Assembly: GCF_014193585.1 (NCBI RefSeq)
Contig: NZ_BLXY01000002.1
Coordinates: 372,001-436,000, forward strand
Direction: 5' to 3'
DNA: 64,000 nt
Source: Geomonas paludis
GTDB lineage: Bacteria > Desulfobacterota > Desulfuromonadia > Geobacterales > Geobacteraceae
Part shown: piece by piece, positions 49,228-61,123 of the stretch
Numbering within the stretch: position 1 is the stretch's first letter
Layout of the letters: each line of letters starts with the position of its first letter
Made by a program: the position numbers and the translations under genes
The notes under the pieces: generated by a model
Seen by the model: only the letters and a program-made list of their open reading frames with translations
Database searches by the model: none
What the model was told of the DNA's origin: nothing

Positions 49228-49971
49228 TTACTTAAGCTGCCACTTTTTCTTGAGCTGTACGTCGATCTTCTTTTTCTGAACCGCTGCGATCCCCTTGTTC
49301 AGCTGGGCCACCAGGTCCTTGTTGCCTTTCTTGACGACGATGCCGTAGGCCTCTTTGGTGAAGGACTTGCCCACGATCTTGAACTTGGAGCTGTACTCCT
49401 TCTTCTGCAGGGCGTAGGTAATGGCGGTCGGCTCGTCGCAGACGACACCGGCGATGCGGCCGGCAGCCATGTCCTCGAAGGCAAGGCCCACTTCGTCGTA
49501 GGTCTTCAGCTCGACGCCGGCAACTTTCTTCACCTCCATGGCGCCGGTGGTGCCGATCTGAGCGCCAACCTTCTTCCCCTTCAGGTCAGCGATCTTGGTG
49601 CCTTTCTCAGCCTTGGGCACAACGAGAATCTGGCCGATCTGGACATACGGGTTGGTGAAATCGTATTTGGCCTGGCGCTCCGGGGTAATGGTAACCGAGG
49701 AGATGATGGCGTCGTACTGGCCCGCTTCAACGCCGGCGAAGATGCCGTCCCAAGCGGTGTTCTTGAAGGTGACCTGCAGGCCGGCCTCTTTGGCGACGGC
49801 AGTCATGAAGTCGATGTCGAAACCGACGATCTTCTTGTTGGCGTCAACAAACTCCATCGGCGGCCAGGTTGCGTCGGACGCGACAGTGATCGCCTTCGGT
49901 GCGGCGAAAGCCGCGGACACAAAACAGAGTCCCAAAGCCAAAACTGCAGTCAGAGTACGAAGTGCTTTCAT
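49228..49971 (-). CDS. Polar amino-acid ABC transporter, substrate-binding protein
   Basis: 247 residues. Signal peptide to AFA (about residue 23), then a type II periplasmic binding fold: ITVASDATWPPMEFVD, VGFDIDFMTAVAKEAG, AWDGIFAGVEAGQYDAIISSVTITPERQ. The pattern fits GlnH/ArtJ-like proteins. First gene of the transporter set; SD GGAGG precedes the ATG. Confidence 0.92.
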   Translation of the reverse strand: MKALRTLTAVLALGLCFVSAAFAAPKAITVASDATWPPMEFVDANKKIVGFDIDFMTAVAKEAGLQVTFKNTAWDGIFAGVEAGQYDAIISSVTITPERQAKYDFTNPYVQIGQILVVPKAEKGTKIADLKGKKVGAQIGTTGAMEVKKVAGVELKTYDEVGLAFEDMAAGRIAGVVCDEPTAITYALQKKEYSSKFKIVGKSFTKEAYGIVVKKGNKDLVAQLNKGIAAVQKKKIDVQLKKKWQLK

Positions 49972-50033
49972 GCTTCCTCCATAAATTGTCTTTAATATTA
50001 AACGGAATACACCATTTAGCTTATCGCCGCATA

Positions 50034-50062
50034 CTTTTAAAGCTATTCCACCCTCTTGTCAA
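50034..50062 (-). promoter_or_regulatory. Sigma-70-type promoter of the polar amino-acid transporter genes
   Basis: On the minus strand TTGACA (50062-50057), a 17-base spacer and TAAAAG (50039-50034), a weak -10. Confidence 0.45.
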
Positions 50063-50167
50063 CCACTTATTAATTATGGATTGCGCTCGTTTTAAGCCCA
50101 TGTTAACTTGTCATACCACAATTTAAGAAATTCAAGGTTTTATGAGGTCAAAATTACTTTGGGATCT

Positions 50168-51064
50168 GTGAAAAAAATTCGCGCGGGTATACTTCTTTTG
50201 ATAACGACGTTCTTCTGGGGCGTAACTTTCACTGTGGTGAAGGACGCCATCAGCAGGGTGGACGTATTCGTTTTCCTGTCTCAAAGATTTCTAATCGCAG
50301 CTGCAATCATGCTACCCATCGCCTTAACGCGCACTAACAGAGTTGAAATTAAATTACTCACGCATGGATCCATTCTTGGCATTCTCTTATTTGCATCGTA
50401 CGCCTTCCAGACCGTCGCCCTGAAGTACACCAGCGCGTCCAACACCGGTTTTCTTACCGGGCTCAGCGTCCTCCTGGTGCCCCTCTTCGGAGGCGCCATA
50501 TTCAGACATACCGTGGGAACAGGGATCAAGTGGGGGGTAGGCCTGGCGACACCCGGGCTGTTCCTGCTCTGCACCGACGGCAGCCTGAGCTTCAACGTCG
50601 GCGATATCCTGGGCGCCATCTGCGGGGCTTGCGTCGCGCTGCACCTGCTCTACACCAGCCATTTCGCTCGCCACGCCGACAGCGACGTCTACCTGCTCAC
50701 CACCTTGCAACTCTCGGTGGTAGGCCTCCTGAGCCTTGCCTCGGCACAGGTGCGCGGGCAGGAGGTCTTCGTCTGGCACCCGGAACTGCTCGGGACCCTG
50801 GTGGTCTGTGTGCTGATCGCCACCATCTTCGCCTTCCTGGTGCAGACCACCATGCAGAAGTGGATCAGCCCCGCCCATACCGCGCTGATCTTCTGCACCG
50901 AACCCGTCTTTGCCGCAGCCTACGCATACTACGCTGCCGGCGAAAGGCTGGGAGTCCTGGGCTTGCTCGGGGCAGTTCTCATCCTTGCCGGCATGGTCGT
51001 TTCCGAGTTGCTTCCCGATGGCGCCGAAAGCGAAGCGAGCGTGAGCGTCGCCGCCGAGGGGTGA
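50168..51064 (+). CDS. EamA/DMT-family transporter
   Basis: 298 residues from GTG 50168 (VKKIRAGILLLITTFFWG); the frame opens 20 codons earlier without signal or family similarity. About ten membrane helices in two EamA halves: FFWGVTFTVVKDAIS, YTSASNTGFLTGLSVLLVPLFG, and SPAHTALIFCTEPVFAAAYAY. Substrate unknown. The first 250 bases are richer in AT than the rest, and the start has only a weak GGGA ribosome site. Divergent from the ABC transporter genes. Confidence 0.85.
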   Translation: MKKIRAGILLLITTFFWGVTFTVVKDAISRVDVFVFLSQRFLIAAAIMLPIALTRTNRVEIKLLTHGSILGILLFASYAFQTVALKYTSASNTGFLTGLSVLLVPLFGGAIFRHTVGTGIKWGVGLATPGLFLLCTDGSLSFNVGDILGAICGACVALHLLYTSHFARHADSDVYLLTTLQLSVVGLLSLASAQVRGQEVFVWHPELLGTLVVCVLIATIFAFLVQTTMQKWISPAHTALIFCTEPVFAAAYAYYAAGERLGVLGLLGAVLILAGMVVSELLPDGAESEASVSVAAEG

Positions 51065-51170
51065 CGGTAAGTTATCGGTTGACACCGGTTTCTCCTTATA
51101 ATAATTTTTTCGACCTGGCCATACCGGCACACGCACAATAGGCGCACCTGCCGCGCCAAAAGGGGAAGCG

Positions 51171-52223
51171 ATGATAAACACAGGACACCACAGCGAACTC
51201 AAGCACCATTTCGCCAGCGACAACTACGCGGGGATCTGCGCCGAAGCATGGCAGGCGATGGCGGAGGCCAACAGCGGGCTGGCGAGTTCCTACGGCGACG
51301 ACCGCTGGACCGCGCAGGCGTGCGAGAAGATCCGGGAGCTATTCGAGAAGGATTGCGAGGTTTTCTTCGTGTTCAACGGCACCGCGGCCAACTCGCTGGC
51401 GCTGGCATCACTGTGCCAGTCCTACCACTCCATCGTCTGCCACGAGATGGCGCACATCGAGACCGACGAGTGCGGCGCCTCCGAGTTCTTTTCCAACGGC
51501 ACCAAGGTGCTTTTGGTGCCGGGCGACAACGGCAAGATCAACCTCGACGCCGTCGAGCACACCATCACCAAGCGCAGCGACATCCACTACCCCAAGGCGC
51601 GGGCCCTGAGCATCACCCAGGCGACCGAACTGGGCACGCTCTACTCCGTATCCGAACTGCAGGCAATCGGGGAACTGGCGAAGCGGTTCGACCTGCGGGT
51701 GCACATGGACGGAGCGCGTTTCGCCAACGCGGTGGCGGCCCTGAACGTCGCGCCCAAGGAGATCACTTGGCAGGCCGGCGTTGACGTCCTCACCTTCGGC
51801 GGGACCAAGAACGGCTTTGCCGTGGGCGAAGCGGTGGTCTTCTTCAACAAGGAACTCGCCTACGAGTTCGATTACCGCTGCAAGCAGGCCGGCCAGTTGG
51901 CCTCCAAGATGCGTTTCCTCACCGCCCCGTGGATCGGCATGCTGGAGAGCGGCGCATGGCTTAGAAACGCGACGCACGCCAACAGCTGCGCACGTCTTTT
52001 GGCCAACGAGATCAAGAAGATACCGCAGGTCCGCATCATGTTCGAAAGCCAGGCCAACTCCGTATTCCTGGAAATGGCGCCCGAGGCGCTGGAAGCCTTG
52101 AGGGCCCGCGGCTGGCACTTCTACACCTTCATCGGCTCCGGCGGCGCCCGCTTCATGTGCTCCTGGGACACCAGGGTCGAGGAGGTCGCCAACCTGGTGG
52201 CGGATATCAAGGCCGTGGTCTAG
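51171..52223 (+). CDS. Threonine-aldolase-family PLP enzyme (low-specificity L-threonine aldolase-like)
   Basis: 350 residues, aspartate aminotransferase fold type I. The PLP lysine is in LTFGGTKNG, the cofactor aspartate in VHMDGARFANA, and FASDNYAGICAEA near the N-terminus is a family patch. The group cleaves L-threonine or L-allo-threonine to glycine and acetaldehyde, or acts on other beta-hydroxy amino acids. GGGGAAGCG precedes the ATG. Stop codon at 52221 is followed after one base by a family-1 repeat composite. Confidence 0.88.
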   Translation: MINTGHHSELKHHFASDNYAGICAEAWQAMAEANSGLASSYGDDRWTAQACEKIRELFEKDCEVFFVFNGTAANSLALASLCQSYHSIVCHEMAHIETDECGASEFFSNGTKVLLVPGDNGKINLDAVEHTITKRSDIHYPKARALSITQATELGTLYSVSELQAIGELAKRFDLRVHMDGARFANAVAALNVAPKEITWQAGVDVLTFGGTKNGFAVGEAVVFFNKELAYEFDYRCKQAGQLASKMRFLTAPWIGMLESGAWLRNATHANSCARLLANEIKKIPQVRIMFESQANSVFLEMAPEALEALRARGWHFYTFIGSGGARFMCSWDTRVEEVANLVADIKAVV

Positions 52224-52224
52224 A

Positions 52225-52331
52225 AGGGACTGGCTCCGTCAGGTGCCTGTCCCTTTAGCGGAACGCCCCTTTCAGCTCAGCCATCTTTGCCAAGCATTAA
52301 GGGGACAGGCACCTGTCGGAGCCAGTCCCCT
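52225..52331. repeat. Composite of two inverted family-1 REP-like repeats
   Basis: Units at 52225-52256 and 52299-52331, joined by a link starting TTTAGCGGAACGC and CTTTCAGCTCAGCCA, as at 30451-30553. The link differs mainly near its right end. Confidence 0.85.
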
Positions 52332-52347
52332 TCCTTTCCTGGCCACC

Positions 52348-52390
52348 TCCCTCACCCGCCCTCCGGGCACCCTCTCCCGGAGGGAGAGGG
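52348..52390. repeat. Family-3 half element
   Basis: CCCTCACCCGCCCTCCGGGC followed by CCCTCTCCCGGAGGGAGAGGG. Confidence 0.8.
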
Positions 52391-52400
52391 CATCAGGTTA

Positions 52401-52438
52401 AAAGAAGGGACGCTGAGTTTGTTCAGCGTCCCTTTCTA
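52401..52438. terminator. Bidirectional terminator
   Basis: AAGGGACGCTGA and TCAGCGTCCCTT around GTTTGT, with CTATT on the plus side and CTTCTTTT on the minus side; it separates the converging aldolase and fetB genes. Confidence 0.8.
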
Positions 52439-52477
52439 TTGCATCAGAAAATTCCTGATACCCTTTTACGTTTATTC

Positions 52478-53266
52478 CTACTGCATCTCCAGCTGCTGTG
52501 CCTTGGTGAAATAGCTCCGGTAGCCTTGTACCACTATAAGATAAGCGGTGATGGCAACGGCGCCGGTAATGGCGCACATGATGGCTATCTGGTAACGGAC
52601 CGCCACCATCGGCTCGGTACCGGAGAGGATCTGGCCGGTCATCATCCCCGGAAGAGAAACGATCCCCATGGCGGCCATGGTGTTGGCGGTCGGCATGATG
52701 GCGGCGCGAAAGGCGTTTCTCAGCGCCGGCTTCGCCGCCTGGCGCGCGCTGGCACCAAGACAGAGCGCTGTCTCTATTTCCTCGCGCCGCTCCCGCATCT
52801 CCGCTCCCAGGCGCTCGGCCGCAAGGCTCGCGCCGTTCATGGAGTTGCCGATGATCATCCCTGCCAGCGGGATCAGGTAACGGGGATCGTACCAGGGGGA
52901 ATAGTGCACCACCAGCGAGCAGAAGACGAAGGTGACACCCCCGCAGCCGACCAACAGCGCCGTCCCCACCACCTGGTAGAAACGCGGCATCTTGCGCTTG
53001 ATGCGCGCGCCGATCACCTGCAGCGAGAAGCCTCCCATCACAAGCAGGATGGCCAGTACCGGGAGCGGATGCTTGACGGCGAAGATGAAGTGGAGCAGGT
53101 AGCCCACCGCGAGCAACTGGAACACCATCCGTAGTGAAGCCCACAACATCTGAGCCTCCTGGCCGATGCGTTTCAGCTTCGCGAGCCCGATCGCGAGCAG
53201 CACCAAACTGTAGGCGACGACGAGATCGAGGATACCGAGATTGACCAAGCCTTGGTTGTCCATCAC
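52478..53266 (-). CDS. fetB: FetB/YbbM-family ABC transporter permease
   Basis: 262 residues, about seven membrane helices, UPF0014. The segment GMIIGNSMNGASLAAERL and the end ALCLGASARQAAKPALRNAFRAA, MPTANTMAAMGIVSLPGMMTGQIL are the family hallmark. In Escherichia coli FetAB is involved in iron export and peroxide resistance. The ATPase gene overlaps its start by four bases. Confidence 0.9.
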   Translation of the reverse strand: MMDNQGLVNLGILDLVVAYSLVLLAIGLAKLKRIGQEAQMLWASLRMVFQLLAVGYLLHFIFAVKHPLPVLAILLVMGGFSLQVIGARIKRKMPRFYQVVGTALLVGCGGVTFVFCSLVVHYSPWYDPRYLIPLAGMIIGNSMNGASLAAERLGAEMRERREEIETALCLGASARQAAKPALRNAFRAAIMPTANTMAAMGIVSLPGMMTGQILSGTEPMVAVRYQIAIMCAITGAVAITAYLIVVQGYRSYFTKAQQLEMQ

Positions 53267-54030
53267 ACCTCCTGGTCCGCAGGCTCCGCCAGGAACCTCT
53301 TCAACTCCATGCTCGCCGGGTGTGCCAGCAACTCGGCAGCCCTTCCCTGCTCCAGTATCCGCCCCGCTTCCAGGTAGAAACAGTAGTCGGCCACCTTTTC
53401 CGTCAGGCGCAGGTCGTGAGTCACCATGATCATGGTGAGGTTCCTGCCGTGGCAGATCTCGCGCAGGGTCGCGGCCAGGCCATCCGAAGTCCTGCGGTCC
53501 AGCGCACTGGTCGGTTCGTCCAAAAGGAGCACCTGCGGCTTGGTGATCAGGGCTCGCGCCACGCCCACCCTTTGCTGCTGTCCCAGCGATAGGGATCGTC
53601 CGTCCCGTTCCAGCAGTTCCCGGTCCAGCCGCGCCAGCGCCAGCACCTCGGCTACCTCCCCGCTTTGCGCTGCAGGCGGAGTCTCGTGCCGGTAGCGAAA
53701 CGGCATCTGCAGGTTGTCGAGCACGGTCCCCTCGAACATGAACGGCTTCTGCGGCACCAGCGCCACCATGCGGCGCAACTGAAGCGGGTCCATGGTGGCG
53801 ATGTCTGTCCCACCGACCTCGATCCGTCCCTCGCTCGGGTCGGCAAGCCGGTTGATCAGGCGGATCAGGGTACTCTTCCCGCCCCCGGACGGACCGATGA
53901 TGGCCGTTATTTCCCCTGCCTTGGCAGCAAAGGAAATGCCGTCCAGCAACTTGACGACGCCCCCATCAGCACTGCGCCCTAAAAAAGAGACACTGTCGAC
54001 GGTGACCATGTCGGTATCGGCTCTACTCAA
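53263..54030 (-). CDS. fetA: FetA/YbbL-family ABC transporter ATP-binding protein
   Basis: 255 residues from TTG 54030, where GGAGAG lies a few bases upstream; the GTG at 54051 and the ATG at 54009 (MVTVDSVSFLG) are alternatives and the choice is not certain. Walker A GPSGGGKST, signature LSLGQQQRVGVARAL (Gln for Gly at the second position of LSGGQ) and Walker [14 protein letters not shown] are complete. Drives FetB. Same strand, overlapping stop and start. Confidence 0.88.
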   Translation of the reverse strand: MSRADTDMVTVDSVSFLGRSADGGVVKLLDGISFAAKAGEITAIIGPSGGGKSTLIRLINRLADPSEGRIEVGGTDIATMDPLQLRRMVALVPQKPFMFEGTVLDNLQMPFRYRHETPPAAQSGEVAEVLALARLDRELLERDGRSLSLGQQQRVGVARALITKPQVLLLDEPTSALDRRTSDGLAATLREICHGRNLTMIMVTHDLRLTEKVADYCFYLEAGRILEQGRAAELLAHPASMELKRFLAEPADQEV

Positions 54031-54067
54031 AGCTTCATCTCTCCATTGCACCCTTCGCTACCTTGAA

Positions 54068-54114
54068 TTGACATGCCCCCCAAAGTACAGTATTGTACGT
54101 TTAACGGTACAACT
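54068..54114 (+). promoter_or_regulatory. Promoter and operator of yefM-yoeB
   Basis: TTGACA (54068-54073), 17-base spacer, TATTGT (54091-54096). An inverted repeat TTGTACGTTTAACGGTACAA (54093-54112) covers the -10 box, with a further AGTACAG half-site on its left. YefM is known to bind paired palindromes with a TGTAC core. Confidence 0.7.
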
Positions 54115-54131
54115 AGCAAAGGGTGACAATC

Positions 54132-54383
54132 ATGAATACAATTACTTACAGCTCAGCCCGCAGCAACCTTGCTGAAACGATGGAGAAAGTATGTGACGAC
54201 CATGCCCCGGTAATCATCACCCGGAAAGCTGCTAAACCAGTCGTCATGATGTCGCTGGACGACTATGAGGCACTTGAAGAAACGGCGTACCTGCTCAGAA
54301 GCCCAAAGAACGTGCGCCGCCTGATGGAATCTGTCGCCGAATTGGAAGCAGGCAAAGGACGCGAAAGGGAGCTTGTCGAGTGA
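54132..54383 (+). CDS. yefM: Antitoxin YefM
   Basis: 83 residues, exactly the length of Escherichia coli YefM. Starts [20 protein letters not shown], then [32 protein letters not shown], the YefM core, and a basic/acidic tail that wraps the toxin. It represses its own promoter and neutralises YoeB. An ATG upstream at 54123 is less likely. Overlaps yoeB by four bases. Confidence 0.93.
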   Translation: MNTITYSSARSNLAETMEKVCDDHAPVIITRKAAKPVVMMSLDDYEALEETAYLLRSPKNVRRLMESVAELEAGKGRERELVE

Positions 54384-54634
54384 AGCTGATCTTCTCGGAA
54401 TTTGCTTGGGAAGATTATCTGCACTGGCAAAGCGCGGATAAAAAGATATTGAAGCGTATCAACACACTCATCAGGGAAATCCAAAGAACGCCTTATCAAG
54501 GGATAGGCAAGCCAGAACCTTTGAAGCACGCCTTGTCAGGCTTTTGGTCTCGCAGAATCAACGATGAACACCGCATCGTCTACAAAGTTGATGATGACGC
54601 CGTCCTGATCGCTCAGCTTCGCTACCACTACTGA
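54380..54634 (+). CDS. yoeB: Toxin YoeB (ribosome-dependent mRNA interferase)
   Basis: 84 residues, the length of Escherichia coli YoeB, with the complete catalytic set Glu46, Arg65 and His83 and the motif [16 protein letters not shown]. It cleaves mRNA in the ribosomal A site when YefM is degraded. The pair is complete and looks functional. Confidence 0.94.
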   Translation: MKLIFSEFAWEDYLHWQSADKKILKRINTLIREIQRTPYQGIGKPEPLKHALSGFWSRRINDEHRIVYKVDDDAVLIAQLRYHY

Positions 54635-54642
54635 TCTAGTCC

Positions 54643-56955
54643 CTACCCGATCGAGGCCAACTCCAGCCTCCCGCCCCAACGCAGCATCAACTCTCCACGC
54701 AGCCTTTCATGCCCGGGCTGGTTCAGCTCCGGATCCTTCTCGACCAGGGCGAAGGCATCCTTACGGGCCTGCTCCAGAACGCCGCCGTCGCGCAGGATGT
54801 CGGCTACGCGCAGTTCCGGCATACCCGCCTGACGGGTGCCCAGGAAATCACCGGGACCCCTGATCTGCAGGTCCGCCTCGGCAATGACGAAGCCGTCCGA
54901 GCTTTTCACCATTACCTCCAGCCGCTTCTGACCGTCCTCGGAAAGCTTGTCGCCGGCCAGCAGGATGCAGCGCGAGCGCTCACTGCCGCGCCCCACCCTG
55001 CCCCGCAACTGGTGCAACTGGGAGAGCCCGAAGCGCTCGGCGTGCTCGATCACCATCACCGTGGCGTTAGGGACGTCGATGCCGACCTCGATGACGGTGG
55101 TGGAAACCAGGATGTCGGTCTCCCCCGCCTTGAAGCCCTTCATCACCGCTTCTTTCTCGGCCGCGCTCATCCGGCCATGCAGCACGGCAACACGCAGGTC
55201 CGGGAATACCTCCTGGGCCAGGTGCTCGGCCATCTGCACGGCAGCCTTCAGGTCGATCTTCTCGGACTCCTCGACCAGCGGATAGATGACGTACGCCTGC
55301 CTCCCCTTCCCCACCTCCTCGCGCACCAGCGAATAGACTTCGCGGCGGCGCGACTCGCGCACCATGCGGGTTTCTATCGGCGTCCGCCCCGGCGGCAGTT
55401 CGTCGATCACCGAGAGGGAGAGATCGCCGAAAACGGTCATGGAAAGCGTGCGCGGGATCGGGGTCGCGGTCATGACGAGGATGTCCGGATTGCTTCCCTT
55501 TTTCTTCAAAAGCGCGCGCTGCACCACGCCGAAGCGGTGCTGCTCGTCGATGATGCCCAGTCCCAGCCGGTGGAACTCGACCTTGTCCTGGATCATGGCA
55601 TGGGTGCCGACCACGATGCGTGTCTCTCCCGACGCGATCTTATCCAGGGTGTCGCTCTTTCCCTTGATGCTGGCGGTCAAAAGCGCGACCGAGATGCCGA
55701 GTTTCTCGCAGTAGCCGTGAATGTTCAGGTAGTGCTGCTCGGCCAACAGTTCCGTCGGGGCCATGATGGCGACTTGGTAGTCGTTCTCCACACAGATGAG
55801 GGCGGCCATGAGGGCCACCAGCGTCTTGCCGCAGCCGACGTCCCCCTGCACCAGGCGGTGCATCGGGTGCGGCGCGATCATGTCCTCCTTGATCTCGGAG
55901 AGGACACGCTTCTGAGCGCCCGTCAGGCTGAAGGGAAGGAGTTTGAGCAGTTCCTTGGTGTAGCGGTGGCTGACCTGGAAGCTGATGCCGTCCTCGAGCG
56001 CGATGCCCCGTTTCTTCATCGCCAGCCCAAGCTGCAGGAAGAACAACTCGTCGAAAGCCAGTGAACGGTGCGCCGCGGAGCGCCCGCTGTTGAGATCGGC
56101 AAGAGAACTGGAGGGGTCGGGCTGGTGCGCTTCCCTGAGCGCCACCGGAAGACTCAGGAGGCGATGCCGGCGTAAAAGCTCTTCCGGGAGCGCCTCTTTG
56201 ACGTAGCGGCTGTAGCGCGGCACGGTGTCGCGCATGATGCGGCGCATGACCTTCTGGCTCACCCCCTCGGTCAGCGGGTACACGGGGAGGATCCGGCCGA
56301 AGTTTTCGGGATCCCGCGCCATGACCTCTTCGATCCCCTCCCCCTCGCCGGCCCACTCCACCTCGGGATGGTGCATCTCGCGCTGGAAGCCGAACTGCGC
56401 GACGTCGCCGATGAAGATGCCGCGCCTGCCGGCATAGAACTGCTTCTTGAGGAAGTTGGGATGGAAGTTAAACCACTTGAGCGGCAGGCTGCCGCTTTCG
56501 TCCCTGACGATGGCCTCGAAGTAGCGCCGTCCCCCCTTGGTGACCTGCGCCTCGGCGGAGACCACGGTGGCGAAGAACGCCTCGGAGTTGCCGGGACGCA
56601 GTTCCGAGATGCGCTTCAATTGGCGCCGGTCCTCGTAACGGTTGGGGAGTACATACAGAGCATCCTCGACCGTCGCGATCCCCTTCTTGGCGAGGATATC
56701 GGCGAGCTTGGGCCCCACCCCCTTGATGGCGGTCATCGGGGTCTTCAACTCTTCGGGGACGGAAACGACAGAGGCTGGTGCTGGTTTAACGGGCGTAACG
56801 GTGTTGGCGGGTTTAGCTGGAACGTGCCTGGTAACGCGGAGGACGCCGTCGACGACATCGACGCTGACCTGATCGCCGGGAGAGAGCTTCAGGGCATCCC
56901 TAAGCTGTTCCGGAAGCTTGAGCGACCCGTCTGGCGCGAGCGTTATGATCGGCAT
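54643..56955 (-). CDS. recG: ATP-dependent DNA helicase RecG with N-terminal AbrB-like domain
   Basis: 770 residues. Residues 1-45 (MPIITLAPDGSLKLPEQLRD, then LKLSPGDQVSVDV and VLRVTRHV) read as a SpoVT/AbrB swapped-hairpin DNA-binding domain, followed by a Pro/Ala/Val linker, a helix-hairpin-helix (IKGVGPKLADILAKKGI), and a full RecG: wedge domain (about 90-260), Walker A GDVGCGKTLVAL, DEQH box, motif III TATPIPRTL and helicase C with QLRGRVGRG. RecG remodels stalled forks. Escherichia coli RecG has 693 residues, so this protein is about 75 longer, which equals the extra domain plus linker. The stop lies only eight bases from yoeB, transcribed toward it. Confidence 0.93.
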   Translation of the reverse strand: MPIITLAPDGSLKLPEQLRDALKLSPGDQVSVDVVDGVLRVTRHVPAKPANTVTPVKPAPASVVSVPEELKTPMTAIKGVGPKLADILAKKGIATVEDALYVLPNRYEDRRQLKRISELRPGNSEAFFATVVSAEAQVTKGGRRYFEAIVRDESGSLPLKWFNFHPNFLKKQFYAGRRGIFIGDVAQFGFQREMHHPEVEWAGEGEGIEEVMARDPENFGRILPVYPLTEGVSQKVMRRIMRDTVPRYSRYVKEALPEELLRRHRLLSLPVALREAHQPDPSSSLADLNSGRSAAHRSLAFDELFFLQLGLAMKKRGIALEDGISFQVSHRYTKELLKLLPFSLTGAQKRVLSEIKEDMIAPHPMHRLVQGDVGCGKTLVALMAALICVENDYQVAIMAPTELLAEQHYLNIHGYCEKLGISVALLTASIKGKSDTLDKIASGETRIVVGTHAMIQDKVEFHRLGLGIIDEQHRFGVVQRALLKKKGSNPDILVMTATPIPRTLSMTVFGDLSLSVIDELPPGRTPIETRMVRESRRREVYSLVREEVGKGRQAYVIYPLVEESEKIDLKAAVQMAEHLAQEVFPDLRVAVLHGRMSAAEKEAVMKGFKAGETDILVSTTVIEVGIDVPNATVMVIEHAERFGLSQLHQLRGRVGRGSERSRCILLAGDKLSEDGQKRLEVMVKSSDGFVIAEADLQIRGPGDFLGTRQAGMPELRVADILRDGGVLEQARKDAFALVEKDPELNQPGHERLRGELMLRWGGRLELASIG

Positions 56956-56957
56956 GG

Positions 56958-56996
56958 GAAGAAAAGAAAGGCGCCCGGAGCAGGCTCCGGGCGCCG
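56958..56996 (-). terminator. Rho-independent terminator after the DUF1858 gene
   Basis: GGCGCCCGGAG and CTCCGGGCGCC, followed on the minus strand by TTTCTTTTCTT. It lies only three bases before the recG start codon. Confidence 0.8.
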
Positions 56997-57003
56997 GTCG
57001 TGG

Positions 57004-57201
57004 TTATTCGAAGATCTTGTTGAGGTCGGCGACGATGTCGTCCACGCTGATGCCGTGGGCGGCGCAACCCTGCTCGAGGGACTCGTTCTGAGCACCCATG
57101 CAGCCGATGCAGCCGAGGTTGTATTTAGCGAGCACCTTGACGACGTCCGGGTGCATCCTCATCACTGCGGCAAAAGTCATATCCTTGGTTACCTGAGCCA
57201 T
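57004..57201 (-). CDS. DUF1858 / hybrid-cluster-associated redox disulfide protein
   Basis: 65 residues from ATG 57201, behind AGGAGG. The sequence has CIGC in the middle (GCIGCMGAQ) and a further cysteine in QGCAAHGI, matching the small DUF1858 domain (often fused to hybrid cluster or nitrite reductase partners) with a possible redox disulfide. Probably cytosolic. Role unknown; lies between recG and greA. Confidence 0.85.
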   Translation of the reverse strand: MAQVTKDMTFAAVMRMHPDVVKVLAKYNLGCIGCMGAQNESLEQGCAAHGISVDDIVADLNKIFE

Positions 57202-57267
57202 GTAAATCCTCCTGGTCACGCGCTGGCGCGCATGTTGTTTGTGGTGCGAAACGGATGGGTGCTGCTG

Positions 57268-57744
57268 CTACTCGTAGCGAATCTCGATGATCTCGTATTC
57301 CTTCATCCCCGAAGGAACACTGACGCGGACGGTGTCATCCAGCTTGTGCCCGATCAGCGCCTTGCCCACCGGCGAGGTACAGGAGATCTTGCCCAGCTTG
57401 ATGTCGGCCTCGTCCTCGCCGACGATCTTGTAGGTGATCTCTTCCTCGGTCGCGGTGTCGTACACGGTGACCGTGGCGCCGAAGACCACCTTGTCCGGCT
57501 TCAGGTTGGAGAGGTCGACCACGTAGGCCCTCGCCAGTTTGTCCTGCAGCTCCAGTATGCGCCCCTCGATGAAACCCTGACGGTTCTTGGCCGCATCGTA
57601 CTCCGCATTTTCAGAAAGATCGCCATGCGACCTCGCCTCGGCGATATCCTGGATCACCTTGGGGCGTTCTTCCTTAATCAGGCGTTTAAGGTCCTCCTGG
57701 AGGGCCTCGTAACTCTCCTTGGTCAATGGAACTGTCTGAGACAT
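57268..57744 (-). CDS. greA: Transcription elongation factor GreA
   Basis: 158 residues, normal length. The N-terminal coiled coil has the tip HGDLSENAEYDAAK with the acidic residues that enter the RNA polymerase secondary channel and promote cleavage of stalled transcripts; the C-terminal globular domain ends VRVSVPSGMKEYEIIEIRY. The gene lies after carB on the same strand. Confidence 0.96.
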   Translation of the reverse strand: MSQTVPLTKESYEALQEDLKRLIKEERPKVIQDIAEARSHGDLSENAEYDAAKNRQGFIEGRILELQDKLARAYVVDLSNLKPDKVVFGATVTVYDTATEEEITYKIVGEDEADIKLGKISCTSPVGKALIGHKLDDTVRVSVPSGMKEYEIIEIRYE

Positions 57745-57771
57745 CGCTTTTTGCTCCTTGATGAACTTATA

Positions 57772-57842
57772 GGGGGGCCTGGAGGCCCCCCGCTGTGCTG
57801 CATGTGCTGGATTTGGAAAGGGAGCGCCTTGTGCGGCGCTCC
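57772..57842 (-). terminator. Two hairpins between carB and greA
   Basis: GGAGCGCC/GGCGCTCC (57821-57842), with CTTTCC after it on the minus strand, and GGGGGGCC/GGCCCCCC (57772-57791). Either attenuation or protection of the mRNA; a weak terminator at best. Confidence 0.5.
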
Positions 57843-57850
57843 CCGGTCGG

Positions 57851-61096
<3,246 letters not shown>

Positions 61097-61123
61097 TTAA
61101 ATCTCCCGTAAATCTGTAAATCT

